Shown here: one piece after another, positions 1 to 9,370 of the stretch
Layout of the letters: each line of letters begins with the position of its first letter
Position numbering within the stretch: position 1 is the first letter of the stretch
From: JBEKTW01 sp963727845
Lineage (GTDB): Bacteria; Bacteroidota; Ignavibacteria; UBA10030; SZUA-254
NCBI GenBank assembly: GCA_963727845.1
Contig: CAVSHI010000003.1
Span: 1 to 64,000, forward strand
Reading direction: 5' to 3'
Length of the DNA: 64,000 nt
Program-made: the position numbers and the translations under genes
Notes under the pieces: generated by a model
What the model was told of the DNA's origin: nothing
The model's input: only the letters and a program-made list of their open reading frames with translations
The model's database searches: none

Positions 1-137
1 CACGCCTCGGCTATACATGGTGCGAGATGTCCTGGAACCTGGAGGACAATGACATGATTAACCGCTTCGATACGGCAGTCGGAGGAAAGTTGTACAAAAA
101 GTACCGGATCTACGAGAAGACCCTCCGGCCGGCGTAG
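1..137 (+). CDS. 3' end of a GNAT-like acetyltransferase gene (partial)
   Basis: Only the last 44 codons are in the window; the frame is open at the left edge and stops at TAG 135-137. The tail reads WCEMSWNLEDN, then GGKLYKKYRIYEK. This resembles the conserved end of a family of GNAT-fold acetyltransferase-like proteins in which an E-x-S-W-x-L-E-D-N segment precedes a YK-YRIYEK ending. The catalytic core is outside the window, so substrate cannot be judged. It runs in the same direction as the GH20 gene but is separated from it by a repeat. Confidence 0.55.
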   Translation, partial: RLGYTWCEMSWNLEDNDMINRFDTAVGGKLYKKYRIYEKTLRPA

Positions 138-141
138 AAAA

Positions 142-171
142 CCCTTTGTGTTCTTCGTGCCCTTTGTGGTT
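142..171. repeat. intergenic repeat copy 1 (TTCTTCGTGC family)
   Basis: The stretch CTTTGTG-TTCTTCGTGC-CCTTTGTGGTT between the first two genes recurs in shortened form at 3019-3040 (TTCTTCGTGC-CTTCGTGGTT). Both copies lie just outside the GH20 gene, one on each side. It looks like a dispersed non-coding repeat; no function is visible. Confidence 0.5.
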
Positions 172-226
172 ATGATTCTTGTGGCGAAGCACATTCCTCA
201 TCCATATCCGTCGCGGACACATTCCC

Positions 227-2971
227 ATGAAAAATAACATTCTACCGCTGTCAGCTTTACTTCTCCTGTTAATCTCCCTATCGTCGCCCGGCCAGAGCAT
301 GCTGCCAGGTTCCGTGCGTAACGGAGGAGAAACCATCAGTTCCAGCGGCCTACCGTTGATTCCTTCGCCCCGTAAGGTTATCATGCGGGCTGGCCATTTT
401 GCTTTCTCACCGAAAGTGAAAATTTTCCTGTCGGATCCAAAGGATGAGGAAGATAAATTTTCGGCAGCCGAGCTATCCGACGAAATCCGGATGTCCCTCG
501 ACTTTTCTCCCGCATTGGCGAAAACTCCCAAGGGAAAGAACATCATCGTTGGAAGATTCCAGACCAATAAAGTCATTCCGAAACATCTCAAGGCATTCGG
601 GATCACGGTGCCCGACAGTCTGGGAAATGAGGGATATATCCTGCAGGTTGCTTCGGGAGAGATTCTCGTCGCCGCCAATACCGGAGCCGGCGTCTTCTAC
701 GGTGTGCAAACATTGAAGCAATTGATCCGTTCAAATGCAACGGTCAACTCCCTCCCCTGCCTGACCATTATCGACTGGCCGGCGCTGCGCTACAGGGGGT
801 GGATGAATGATATCAGCCGCGGGCCCATTCCCACGGTCGATTTCTTGAAGAACGTTATCAGAAAGATGGCGGAAGTGAAACAAAATTACTTCACGCTCTA
901 CACCGAGCACGTCTTCAAGCTGAAGAAGTATCCCGACATCGCGCCCGCCGATGGCATCACCGTCGAAGAAATTGGCGAGCTCCAGGAATTCGCACATAAG
1001 TATCACATCGAGCTGGTCGGCAACAAGCAATCCTTCGGACACATGGAACACACACTGAAAATTCCGTTTTATCGGAAAATGGATGAGAACGGCTGGGTTG
1101 TCGCACCTTCCGAGGAAGAAACGTACCGCTTCCTGGAAGACAACTATGCCGAGATCGCGCCTGCATATACTAGCAAGCTGTTCAACATCAACTGTGACGA
1201 GGCCTACGGTATCGGCGAGGGGAAAAGCAAGGCAATGGTCGATAGCATGGGCCTCAATGGAGTGTACGCGTACCACATCAACCGGATAGACAAAATGTTG
1301 AAACAATACGGCAAGCGAATCATGATGTGGGGAGACATTGCCGTGAACAATCAGAAGATCATTGGTAAACTGCCGAAAGACCTCATCGTGCTCTCTTGGG
1401 GGTATGACGCCGCAGAGAGCTTCGACAATGCGATTACGCCGTTTACCAAGCTGGGGTTCGATTTCATGGTGGCGCCCGGTGTAAGCTGCTGGGGTGAAGT
1501 CTGGCCCAACATGAGCAACGCCGCTATTAACATCTCCAATTATGTCCGCGACGGGGCAAAACTGGGCGCAATGGGCATGATGAACACGGCATGGGATGAC
1601 AACGGCGAGAATTTCTTTAACTACAACTGGCACGGATTGCTTTGGGGAGCTGAATGTTCCTGGAGCCCCGCGCTTCCGCTGGCGGGCGCCGAGGCAAACG
1701 CTGATCGGGAAGCCAGGCTGGCGAGATTCGACCGCTCCTTCAACGCGGTCTTCCATGGAGCCGCCGATATCCCTGTGGCGCAGACATTGTTCCGCTTCGA
1801 TTCCCTGCGAACGTATCGCGTTGATGGGATCGTTCAGGACGGCGCAGTGTGGTCGGATATGCTTGACATCCGCCCTGAGAACACCGACAGCAACGCGTTT
1901 CGGGCGAACCAGAATATCATCAGGGATGCCTCGTCTCTGCTTGACGACCTCGTAACTCTAAAGAAGTCGGTTAAGAAAAACGCAGAGACACTTGATTTTG
2001 CAATGTTTGCGGCGAAGCGGGTCGCTTTCACGGGAAGAAAAAATCTCGCCCGGATTCAACTGGCTAAGGCGATGAATTCGACAAACCCCCGCGACATTGA
2101 GGAAGTGAGAAACACTTTTGGCACACTACTCGAGGAGATCCATCAGTTGAAAAACGAATATGTCGGTCTGTGGCAGAGAGAGAACCGGGGCTGGTGGCTG
2201 GACCGCATTCTGGACAAGTACGATGGCTTCGCAAAGCGAGTGCTCGACCTTGAAAACATCGTTTTCATCAATCCTTCCGACAAAGTTGTGGATGGGAAAA
2301 GGTCGATTGAATTGCACACCATTTTCCATGACAAACCTGTCTATTATACTATTGATGGCTCCGAGCCGACGATCCGCTCGAATAAGTACGCAGCCCCGTT
2401 CCAACTCTCAAGCACATCTCTCATCCGGGCGCGGGTCATCGACAACAAGAAACCAATGAAACTGGAAGAATTATTCGTCATGGTTCACAAGGGCGTCGGA
2501 AAACTTCGCAAGCTCAATTCGAAATACAGTCGCTACAGCGTCGCCTATGCCGCCGGGGGCGACAATGGACTTCTTGATGGATTAAGGGGGTCGGACAATT
2601 TTACCGACGGACGGTGGCAGGGATTTCAGGGACAAGACCTGGACATTGAGCTTGATTTGTCGGTGCCGACCGACATCCGGCGGATCACGATGGCCTTCTT
2701 CCAACAGAGCCATTCCTGGGTCTTGATGCCGGAGCGGGTTCAGGTCTGGACATCCGAGAACGGTGAAAACTACTCGCTTGCGAAAGAAGTCCTCAACACG
2801 ATCGATCCCCGGGAAGAGGGAACGATCATCCACGACTTTGTGGCTGAATTCAAGGATGTCAAGACACGATATCTGAAAATCGTGGCCAAGAATCCGGGGA
2901 AATTACCCGAGTGGCACCGCTCAAGGGGCAGCGATTCATTCATCTTTTCGGATGAAATAGTGGTGGAGTGA
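227..2971 (+). CDS. secreted beta-N-acetylhexosaminidase, GH20 family
   Basis: A 914-aa exported glycosidase predicted to release terminal GlcNAc/GalNAc from oligosaccharides. I place the start at ATG 227 rather than the upstream in-frame codon at 179 because it directly precedes a clean signal peptide (MKNNILPLSALLLLLISL). The order is signal peptide, GH20b-like N-terminal domain (about residues 45-180), then a (beta/alpha)8 domain with the adjacent Asp324-Glu325 pair in NINCDEAYG, the family's catalytic pair. A chitobiase C-terminal type segment follows (PVYYTIDGSEPT, about 704-750), then a discoidin/F5-8-like module near 780-914. Unlike two other exported proteins in the window it has no T9SS sorting tail. 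A specificity other than hexosamine is possible because the DE context departs from the common GGDE. Confidence 0.85.
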   Translation: MKNNILPLSALLLLLISLSSPGQSMLPGSVRNGGETISSSGLPLIPSPRKVIMRAGHFAFSPKVKIFLSDPKDEEDKFSAAELSDEIRMSLDFSPALAKTPKGKNIIVGRFQTNKVIPKHLKAFGITVPDSLGNEGYILQVASGEILVAANTGAGVFYGVQTLKQLIRSNATVNSLPCLTIIDWPALRYRGWMNDISRGPIPTVDFLKNVIRKMAEVKQNYFTLYTEHVFKLKKYPDIAPADGITVEEIGELQEFAHKYHIELVGNKQSFGHMEHTLKIPFYRKMDENGWVVAPSEEETYRFLEDNYAEIAPAYTSKLFNINCDEAYGIGEGKSKAMVDSMGLNGVYAYHINRIDKMLKQYGKRIMMWGDIAVNNQKIIGKLPKDLIVLSWGYDAAESFDNAITPFTKLGFDFMVAPGVSCWGEVWPNMSNAAINISNYVRDGAKLGAMGMMNTAWDDNGENFFNYNWHGLLWGAECSWSPALPLAGAEANADREARLARFDRSFNAVFHGAADIPVAQTLFRFDSLRTYRVDGIVQDGAVWSDMLDIRPENTDSNAFRANQNIIRDASSLLDDLVTLKKSVKKNAETLDFAMFAAKRVAFTGRKNLARIQLAKAMNSTNPRDIEEVRNTFGTLLEEIHQLKNEYVGLWQRENRGWWLDRILDKYDGFAKRVLDLENIVFINPSDKVVDGKRSIELHTIFHDKPVYYTIDGSEPTIRSNKYAAPFQLSSTSLIRARVIDNKKPMKLEELFVMVHKGVGKLRKLNSKYSRYSVAYAAGGDNGLLDGLRGSDNFTDGRWQGFQGQDLDIELDLSVPTDIRRITMAFFQQSHSWVLMPERVQVWTSENGENYSLAKEVLNTIDPREEGTIIHDFVAEFKDVKTRYLKIVAKNPGKLPEWHRSRGSDSFIFSDEIVVE

Positions 2972-3018
2972 TTGTGAGATGGCAGTATCGAACCGGCAGC
3001 CGTTTCCATCAGGCTTCG

Positions 3019-3040
3019 GGTTCTTCGTGCCTTCGTGGTT
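3019..3040. repeat. intergenic repeat copy 2 (TTCTTCGTGC family)
   Basis: TTCTTCGTGC followed by CTTCGTGGTT, matching the longer copy at 142-171. It lies 48 bp after the GH20 stop codon and precedes the large hairpin at 3102-3183. Confidence 0.5.
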
Positions 3041-3101
3041 AGAAGCGTTAACGCAAATGCGAGGTTCGCCAAGTTGAGGTCCGTGGCAAAACGCTTTGCG
3101 G

Positions 3102-3183
3102 TCTCTGCGTGTCCTTTGCGCTTTCTGCGTTAAAAGCTTTAACGCCGAGCACGCAAAGAGAAAATTTGCGAAGGACGCAGAGA
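3102..3183. repeat. large imperfect hairpin between convergent genes
   Basis: An approximately 82-bp imperfect inverted repeat. The outer arms are TCTCTGCGTGTCCTTTGCG and TTTGCGAAGGACGCAGAGA. The core at 3127-3145 is GCGTTAAA-AGC-TTTAACGC. It sits between the convergent GH20 and ABC ATPase genes, where it could act as a bidirectional transcription barrier. There is no U-rich tract directly after the arms, so a dispersed palindromic repeat is as likely as a terminator. Confidence 0.5.
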
Positions 3184-3199
3184 GAAGAACAGGTCCTTG

Positions 3200-4738
3200 C
3201 TACAGACCCGCTCGCTTCGAATGCAGGTAGTAAACGGAGTCTTTTGAGATCAGGGCGTCGAAGATCTCTTCGTTATGTGAAATCACCAGAATGGCCTTTC
3301 CCTCTTGCTGTTGTTCTCTCAACATTGTGATCACCTTGGTCGCACTCTCGAAATCGAGCCCGTTCAGTGGCTCATCGAGGATCAGGATTTCCGTGTTCAA
3401 GGAAAGGCCGCGCAGCAAATTGAGCCGCTGCTTCTGTCCACCGCTCAAATCACTCACCCGTCTGTGGAGAAAATCACTGCCCATCTCACGATCGAACAGT
3501 TCGCCCAGTATTTGACGCACGTCATCCGGAGTAACGCGCTTCCGTGAAGGAAGACCCTCGAACGTTTCAGCAACGGTGGACCGGGAGTTGAGAGCCTCGT
3601 CGGCATGCTGGAACACCATCGTCATTTTCTTCCCCCATATGTGTCTCTGCCAATACTGCGGCCCGGTGCTCTCAGTCAACCGAACATCTTCCAGTGTGAG
3701 CCGCAGCCTGTCGGCGGGAATCAAACCCATCATTACTTTCACGAGTGTGGTTTTCCCGGTGCCGCTCGGCGCCTTCAAGTATGTCATTGTGCCCGGAAAG
3801 ACTTCCATCGGCGATTCTTCAGTGCCGGATCGATCCTTTGATATGATTAATTTCTGGCCGAATACCTCGGCCCCGCTCTCAACCCGGCACAGGGGCCCAC
3901 GCCCGTGCATGGATGCCGCCTTCACCGGATGCTCGCTCTGTTGTTGGAGCCATCCTAAGTAAACCTCCGGCTGAAAGTCTTTCAGGATGAGTTTCTCATT
4001 TTGCAGTCTGAGTTCTTTGAAAGAAACATGGTCCAACAATCGTCCGTGCTTTCGCGTGATCTCACCGACCATCGAATAATCATGCGTGATCAACAACGTT
4101 GTAAACTTATGTCGTTGGAACCGGCGGAACAGCAATGAAAGGAAGATGTCACGGAAATAATTGTCCAGGCTTCCCGTAGGCTCGTCAAAGATGAAGAGAC
4201 TCCGGGAATTCAATCGCCCATGCTGTGCCATGATGTCAATTTTCTTGAGAGCCATCGCAAGAAATATGCGCTGTTTTTCCCCTCCGCTGGGCCGGTACGG
4301 TTTGGGGAAAACATCGAGAAGATCCTCAGCGTTTTTCCATTCTCCTTTCTGACCGGCGGTCGGGTCGGATCGCCACAATTCCTTCAGAAGGCCGGTGTCA
4401 TCGGAATTGCCCGATAGGTCGCCTTCTCTCAACTGGACTCCCAGCGGGAGCAACGGGTTCAGATGGGAAGACGGTTCCTGAAACACAAAAAAGCCGTGCT
4501 CTTTGATCTCCAACGTTTCGCGTTTCCTCAAATACGGCTCGTACAACTCGCCGTTGATCGCGACGCTGAATTCCTCGGGGTCAAGAAGTCCGTAGATGGC
4601 ACGCGCGATGAGTGTTTTCCCGATCCCCGACTCACCGAACAACACTGAAATCCGGCCCGCGGGAAGGGCAAATCCCCTCACATCGACAAGCTGCCGCTCT
4701 GCGGACGCTATGCGTATGTCAAAGTCCGGATTCTTCAT
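3200..4738 (-). CDS. ABC transporter ATPase with two fused nucleotide-binding domains
   Basis: A 512-aa cytoplasmic protein with two ABC ATPase domains in one chain, equivalent to a DppD-DppF fusion. Domain 1 has Walker A GESGIGKT (about residue 34), signature PSGGEKQR and Walker B SLFIFDEPTGSLD. Domain 2 has Walker A APSGTGKT, signature LSGGQKQR and Walker B ILILDEPLNGLD. All ATPase motifs look intact. It is the last gene of the minus-strand operon and follows the permease by 7 bp, so it most likely powers the 4746-6746 permease pair. Substrate is unknown. Confidence 0.85.
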   Translation of the reverse strand: MKNPDFDIRIASAERQLVDVRGFALPAGRISVLFGESGIGKTLIARAIYGLLDPEEFSVAINGELYEPYLRKRETLEIKEHGFFVFQEPSSHLNPLLPLGVQLREGDLSGNSDDTGLLKELWRSDPTAGQKGEWKNAEDLLDVFPKPYRPSGGEKQRIFLAMALKKIDIMAQHGRLNSRSLFIFDEPTGSLDNYFRDIFLSLLFRRFQRHKFTTLLITHDYSMVGEITRKHGRLLDHVSFKELRLQNEKLILKDFQPEVYLGWLQQQSEHPVKAASMHGRGPLCRVESGAEVFGQKLIISKDRSGTEESPMEVFPGTMTYLKAPSGTGKTTLVKVMMGLIPADRLRLTLEDVRLTESTGPQYWQRHIWGKKMTMVFQHADEALNSRSTVAETFEGLPSRKRVTPDDVRQILGELFDREMGSDFLHRRVSDLSGGQKQRLNLLRGLSLNTEILILDEPLNGLDFESATKVITMLREQQQEGKAILVISHNEEIFDALISKDSVYYLHSKRAGL

Positions 4739-4745
4739 GTGCAGC

Positions 4746-5615
4746 TCAGAGATTGTACCTCCTGACCAGCCCGTTCGAAATTTTGTAGACCGAGAGCAGT
4801 GTAAACACTATGAGAAACGTGATGCTGAGCCCCTGGAGGTGTTCAAACAGGAGCGCCCGAGCGTCTGTAAGGTCGAAGAACGCCCTTCCCACGGATAGAA
4901 TATCCTGTTTGCTGTCGAGCTTTGAAAGCAGGCTTCCCAGCGTGGCCGGGAAGTTGCTGAGACTGACTTCCGTGGAGAGGCCGACCGAGACGATGAAATC
5001 GATCGTGCACTGCAGGAAGATCGCAGTACCGAAAATAGAAATCATCTTGTGGAGAAGATGGGCACGGCTGTTCTTCCAGAGAATTTCCCGGTTGATGATG
5101 CGGTGCTCTTTGATTCCGCAGCAAAGCATCGCCTGGAAAAAATCCAGCTTGCTGAAGTGTGCAATCCTCTCTCGGACGAGGTCAACCACTTCAAGAAATA
5201 CGAAGAGGCTGATCGTGAATGCCATCCAGGAAAGCTGTGCGAACTGACTTTGCAGAACTTCGTGCTCGATAAGGAGCGTCAGTATCACATACCCCAGGAG
5301 AATTCCGACGATTTGCGGGATCGAACGGATAATGTTAAGTACAAACGTAACACCGAGGTACCACGCTCTGCTGCGGCTCTCGAAAAAGTGCAAACAGACG
5401 CCGACGATCCACCCCATCCCCAGGGAGAGAACCACAACGAGAACGCCGGCAACCAGCGTATTGGCAAATGCCGTTTGTATCAGCCTGAAGGCGGGCTGAT
5501 TCAGGAAGAGGGCATCCCACCCGGCGAGGCACGCAAGTCCCATTAACCAGACGCCAAGCCACTGCAAATGTTTCTGCCTGAACAATGAGCTCGATAAGAA
5601 TCCGGAATTGGTCAT
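4746..5615 (-). CDS. ABC transporter permease, DppC-like
   Basis: A 289-aa integral membrane protein with about six hydrophobic segments (N-terminal helix near residues 18-38, then 50-75, 85-110 and further C-terminal helices). A loop resembling the EAA segment that contacts the ATPase (AMLCCGIKEHRI) is visible near residue 170. It lies 9 bp from the preceding permease gene and 7 bp from the ATPase gene, a normal Dpp/Opp order. Sequence is divergent; the call rests on topology, length and neighbours. Confidence 0.7.
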   Translation of the reverse strand: MTNSGFLSSSLFRQKHLQWLGVWLMGLACLAGWDALFLNQPAFRLIQTAFANTLVAGVLVVVLSLGMGWIVGVCLHFFESRSRAWYLGVTFVLNIIRSIPQIVGILLGYVILTLLIEHEVLQSQFAQLSWMAFTISLFVFLEVVDLVRERIAHFSKLDFFQAMLCCGIKEHRIINREILWKNSRAHLLHKMISIFGTAIFLQCTIDFIVSVGLSTEVSLSNFPATLGSLLSKLDSKQDILSVGRAFFDLTDARALLFEHLQGLSITFLIVFTLLSVYKISNGLVRRYNL

Positions 5616-5624
5616 GGAAAACGA

Positions 5625-6746
5625 TTATACCCTGTTCTCGTATTTTTTTGACTCGATGTTGAACCAAATATCCACCACGACCTCGGTGCCTTTAATGATC
5701 AGAAAGATGCCGACGATAATGCACATTGCCACATCGTACTGCCGGTAGAGAATGCTCTGCAACAACTCGTATCCAAGGTGGCCCTGGATGTTTAATGCCA
5801 TCTCGATGATGATAAGGCCCGTGATAAGAAACGAGGCCTGTTCCTTCAGTGAGAGAAGGTTCTGATAACGGGCATTCACAAAAATATGGCTGAACACATG
5901 CGACGGGAACATTCTCCTGGGACGGAGCAGAGCCCTGTACGAAAGTCCATCGCGGGTCCCCCATGCGTACGAGGAGCTCAGGTTTTTCACGATTGCGGCC
6001 TGCACGTAGCCTTTCCGGCTTTCGGTCACGAGAAGCGTGAAGAACTTGTTCGCGGAATTAATGAGAATTCCGTTCGAGATGACACCGAGGACGATCATGA
6101 AAGCATAGGAATCGGCATCAAATGTCGACCTCACCGAGTACCCGATGACGTACGCGGGCGCGAACAGCACGGCATAGGAGATTCCTTTGAGCACGGCTTC
6201 TCCGGTCAACCACGCAACCCGCAGCCAGAATGAAACGCCTCTTCTCCCCCGCTCCGGGCCAGTGAAACAGCGATATATCTCGACAATGGCAGACGACCGG
6301 TGTTGCTTCATCTTCACGAATCGATAGATCGCAAGGCTCTGTGCGGCATGATAACTCAGGATTACAACGATGAGATAGAGAAGAATGAACTGAATATACA
6401 TTCCGCCGAGCTTCAGGAGCTTTGCCGACGAGATTCCGCGTTCTTCCTGTCCGGTCTTGTATTCCTGACCGACAAATTGTTCCTGGCGAAGCCGGTCGAT
6501 CGCCCGTAGTATCGAATCAGCTTCGCCCGCTCTCCCGGGATGGAAAACGTTGAATGATTCTCTCAGAAGAGAGCGATCCAGGGGATCGCCGTAATCGAGG
6601 AAATTGAGATGTACGTACGGTGCGATTGCTTTCGAGCGGGCGGCTTCCTGTGATGCCTGCCGGCTTTGCATGACCATCGCAAACACAAGAAAAGCGACAG
6701 TCACGAAGACTACGCTCAGCATATGCTCGACGAGCTTCGCTTTCAT
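5625..6746 (-). CDS. ABC transporter permease, DppB-like
   Basis: A 373-aa permease. It has one N-terminal transmembrane helix (about residues 8-27), a soluble loop of about 80 residues and then five helices. The last part (ITGLIIIEMALNIQGHLG, then a helix ending VVDIWFNIESKKY) matches the layout of DppB/OppB C-termini, where the family normally reads close to FNIPGLG. It pairs with the 4746-5615 permease. The long loop after helix 1 is also typical of DppB. It starts 3 bp after the upstream unknown gene ends. Confidence 0.75.
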   Translation of the reverse strand: MKAKLVEHMLSVVFVTVAFLVFAMVMQSRQASQEAARSKAIAPYVHLNFLDYGDPLDRSLLRESFNVFHPGRAGEADSILRAIDRLRQEQFVGQEYKTGQEERGISSAKLLKLGGMYIQFILLYLIVVILSYHAAQSLAIYRFVKMKQHRSSAIVEIYRCFTGPERGRRGVSFWLRVAWLTGEAVLKGISYAVLFAPAYVIGYSVRSTFDADSYAFMIVLGVISNGILINSANKFFTLLVTESRKGYVQAAIVKNLSSSYAWGTRDGLSYRALLRPRRMFPSHVFSHIFVNARYQNLLSLKEQASFLITGLIIIEMALNIQGHLGYELLQSILYRQYDVAMCIIVGIFLIIKGTEVVVDIWFNIESKKYENRV

Positions 6747-6749
6747 TTC

Positions 6750-7652
6750 CTACTTTTGCCGGATTTTGATGCTGCCCGGCGCTTTCGTCACTTCCAGATT
6801 GGTGCCGAGTACTAAGTTTTCAATGTCCATTGCCAGGTAGGCTGAACTTTGCTGAAATTCCTCCACATCCGAAGCGCCTTGCAACGTACAGGAAATTGTC
6901 TTCCCGGAAGTTTCGACCATCCACCGGGGAGGTTGCCTCCGTTGGTTCGTTTCATCGTTGAAATGGTCAAAAAGCCTCGCGAGCAAGTCGTTCACCCGGT
7001 CGATCTTCGAACGGATCTGTTCTATGACGGCATCAGAAACGGGAAGAGATTTCGACGAGACCGGAGCCCGCACTCTCCAATCCCTTCCCTCCACGATGGA
7101 CCTGAAATCAATCCAGCCATAGACTGGGGAACTTCCCGGCAACTTGCAATATGTGTTATCCCCGTAACGGAATACTCTGAAAAGAGTCACGCCGGCGTGG
7201 AGCATCCACGATGGAGAATTAACGGGAACCAGACGAACGATATGATTCGTAAGAACCTCGACGGAGTCGAGAAGGACGGTTGTATTGCGGAAGATCTTTT
7301 CGAAACCGAGCGGACCCGAGCTGGAAAGCTTCCCGTCGTTGTCCTTCCGGAGATAGAACATCTCTCCCTCAACCTCAACTTTCATACAACGGATGAAACC
7401 GTCTCCCAGGAGGTCGTCAGCATTCAGAATCTTCATCGGAATGGCGCCTGTGAGCAATCGCCGTTCCTGCCCTGTTGCGCCCTGTTGATACTTGTTGTAC
7501 GGCAGGAGGCGCTCTGCCTTTTCGACGATGAGGAAGTCGGACTTGTTCTGAGCCGGTAACCGCGGCGCGAATGCAAAAATAAGGAGAACGAGCGAGCCGC
7601 GGAACACGCAGGCGAGCGCTTCCCTCCTCACTTCGTCTCCCGCTCTCTCCAT
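6750..7652 (-). CDS. exported protein of unknown function in the ABC operon
   Basis: 300 aa, not recognised. A charged N-terminus precedes a hydrophobic stretch (residues 19-34, LVLLIFAFAPRLPA) that looks like a signal peptide, so the rest is probably periplasmic. The start overlaps the end of the solute-binding gene by 25 bp, which suggests translational coupling; a later start is possible. A middle segment (residues 35-180) is beta-rich and contains KVEVEGEMFYLRK-like strands, reminiscent of small SH3-like surface domains, but this is weak. Its fixed place between binding protein and permeases suggests an accessory transporter component. Confidence 0.6.
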   Translation of the reverse strand: MERAGDEVRREALACVFRGSLVLLIFAFAPRLPAQNKSDFLIVEKAERLLPYNKYQQGATGQERRLLTGAIPMKILNADDLLGDGFIRCMKVEVEGEMFYLRKDNDGKLSSSGPLGFEKIFRNTTVLLDSVEVLTNHIVRLVPVNSPSWMLHAGVTLFRVFRYGDNTYCKLPGSSPVYGWIDFRSIVEGRDWRVRAPVSSKSLPVSDAVIEQIRSKIDRVNDLLARLFDHFNDETNQRRQPPRWMVETSGKTISCTLQGASDVEEFQQSSAYLAMDIENLVLGTNLEVTKAPGSIKIRQK

Positions 7653-9358
7653 TTCTTGACGGTTGAGAGTTGGGACGCCACGCCATAGAGGTCGATGCTC
7701 GATTCATCAAACTGCCTGCTGAAGTATGCAAGCGACGGCAGCGAGAACATCCATACGCCCAGGCACATCCGTTGTTCCAGCTCATCGATACGGCGGGCAT
7801 ATTCCTGCTTGTCGCCGATCTGCCGGGTGGACATGAACCCGTACGTATATTTCAGCAGTTGCCTGATGTCGTCGCCCTCGGCGGTGTTCCGGGAATCCAG
7901 ACGGAACAAGTTTTTGTCAGCCTGGAATGAGCTGTCCGAAACACTTACTGCGCCTTTCTCGTCCTGTTCCGTCGCCAGATTGATCTTGTACGTCTCGAGA
8001 TCCGGATCCCGAAGGAAGATATTGTACAGATCGAACAGAAAATTGCTCCTGTAACCGGTCACGGCCACGAGAACTGCGTCGTAATCGCCCTTTTTGATAT
8101 CCTCATTCGATACCGCAAGAACCTTAATTTTCCCGTTCGTCACGGCCGGGTCGTTCAGCACTTCAATCAGATCGGCGTATTCCTCGCGGAACCCGTAGTT
8201 CATACAAGCCTTGATGCGAACCGTGTCGGGAAGCACGGAAAAATTGGCCGGCGCAGTGTCCGCAACCGGTTCAGCGATTTTTTCCTCCACGTAGTAGGAA
8301 GATGAAGGGAATACGCTCTTATTGATGTAGTCGTAGTAATTATCTTTGTTTCCTTTGTAATCCGTGATGTGGCGCGCCTGCTCTGAATTTACCTTGAAGA
8401 ATCTTTCCACGAGAGTCCTGCTATTGACAAGATGCCGGAGCTCTTTTCGCTGTTCACGCGTCAATCGCTGCACGTTGCAGAAGAGCGCGAAGAACGTGTT
8501 GCTGATATTCGACTTATAGAAGTACTTGCTCGTGTCTCCGAGAATGGACGAGAGACTTCCGAATGGAGTTTCCAGGAGGACATTGATCCTGCCGTTATGG
8601 AGCTCCGTCGAATACGTACTGTTGTCGATGAAGGGAGCGAGAATGATGTTCGAAATTTGCGCTACGCCGTCCGGGTTCTTGCAGTAGTTGGCCACCTCTT
8701 CTTTCGGGGGCAAAGTCATATAGGAGGCCGTGCCGACCCTGTAGTTCAGAGCATTCAACTCCGACTTGTCGGGGATGATCTTGAAGGAAAGAACTTCCTT
8801 GATATCGGACTCTTTCCAGATTCTGTCCCCGCGGAAGAGGAATCGGATCTGATTCGTGCTGTCGGGGCCTTCGAATCCCATCGAAGGAAGCGCTTGAGAA
8901 ACGAGTATGAAATCGGGTGACAGCGATCCAAGGCTTTGGATTCTCTTCAGCGTGAAATTGAGGTCGGCAGCCGAAAAGAGATGGTCGGCCGCTTTCGCCA
9001 CCGTGTACTTCTCGTCTTTTTCCGTTATTTGCCAGCTGTCGTGCCACCGTTTGGCGCCTTTGAGCCGCACCGTAACCACATTATTCTGGTCGACGCCGAC
9101 AAGCTCGCCCAATCCATCTTCATACACGACACCGCTCGGGCCTGCAACGAGGTTGAACAGCCCGTCGAACTGCACCTCGTCAAGTTTGTCCGCGAGCGCA
9201 TTCGTGCTGGGGAGATGCGGGTCGATGGCCGGCTTCTGGTGCGCGATGTAGGGAATGACGATTTGGTTCGAAAGGTTTGGGCGTGTCAGGAAGTAATACA
9301 AAGCCGCACCGCCGAGGACGACGACCGCCGCAATGATAATGATATATTTTCTTTGCAT
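7628..9358 (-). CDS. membrane-anchored solute-binding protein, family 5-like
   Basis: 576 aa. The N-terminus has a single transmembrane anchor or signal (YIIIIAAVVVLGGAALYYF). The mature part has features of the SBP_bac_5 family that binds peptides, nickel or oligosaccharides: FDGLFNLV, then WHDSW, a SAADLNFTLKRI helix (family form: TADDVxFTLxR), and a C-terminal domain. No lipobox cysteine is seen, so it is probably held by the uncleaved helix. It stands upstream of DppB/DppC-like permeases and a dual ATPase, which supports the family call. Ligand cannot be deduced. Confidence 0.7.
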   Translation of the reverse strand: MQRKYIIIIAAVVVLGGAALYYFLTRPNLSNQIVIPYIAHQKPAIDPHLPSTNALADKLDEVQFDGLFNLVAGPSGVVYEDGLGELVGVDQNNVVTVRLKGAKRWHDSWQITEKDEKYTVAKAADHLFSAADLNFTLKRIQSLGSLSPDFILVSQALPSMGFEGPDSTNQIRFLFRGDRIWKESDIKEVLSFKIIPDKSELNALNYRVGTASYMTLPPKEEVANYCKNPDGVAQISNIILAPFIDNSTYSTELHNGRINVLLETPFGSLSSILGDTSKYFYKSNISNTFFALFCNVQRLTREQRKELRHLVNSRTLVERFFKVNSEQARHITDYKGNKDNYYDYINKSVFPSSSYYVEEKIAEPVADTAPANFSVLPDTVRIKACMNYGFREEYADLIEVLNDPAVTNGKIKVLAVSNEDIKKGDYDAVLVAVTGYRSNFLFDLYNIFLRDPDLETYKINLATEQDEKGAVSVSDSSFQADKNLFRLDSRNTAEGDDIRQLLKYTYGFMSTRQIGDKQEYARRIDELEQRMCLGVWMFSLPSLAYFSRQFDESSIDLYGVASQLSTVKKWRERETK

Positions 9359-9370
9359 GAGAATCTTCCG

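Noticed and set aside
731..1756. 341-aa minus-strand open frame opposite the GH20 gene
   Set aside because: It lies inside the catalytic GH20 coding region and shows no domain; it is a shadow frame caused by codon bias.
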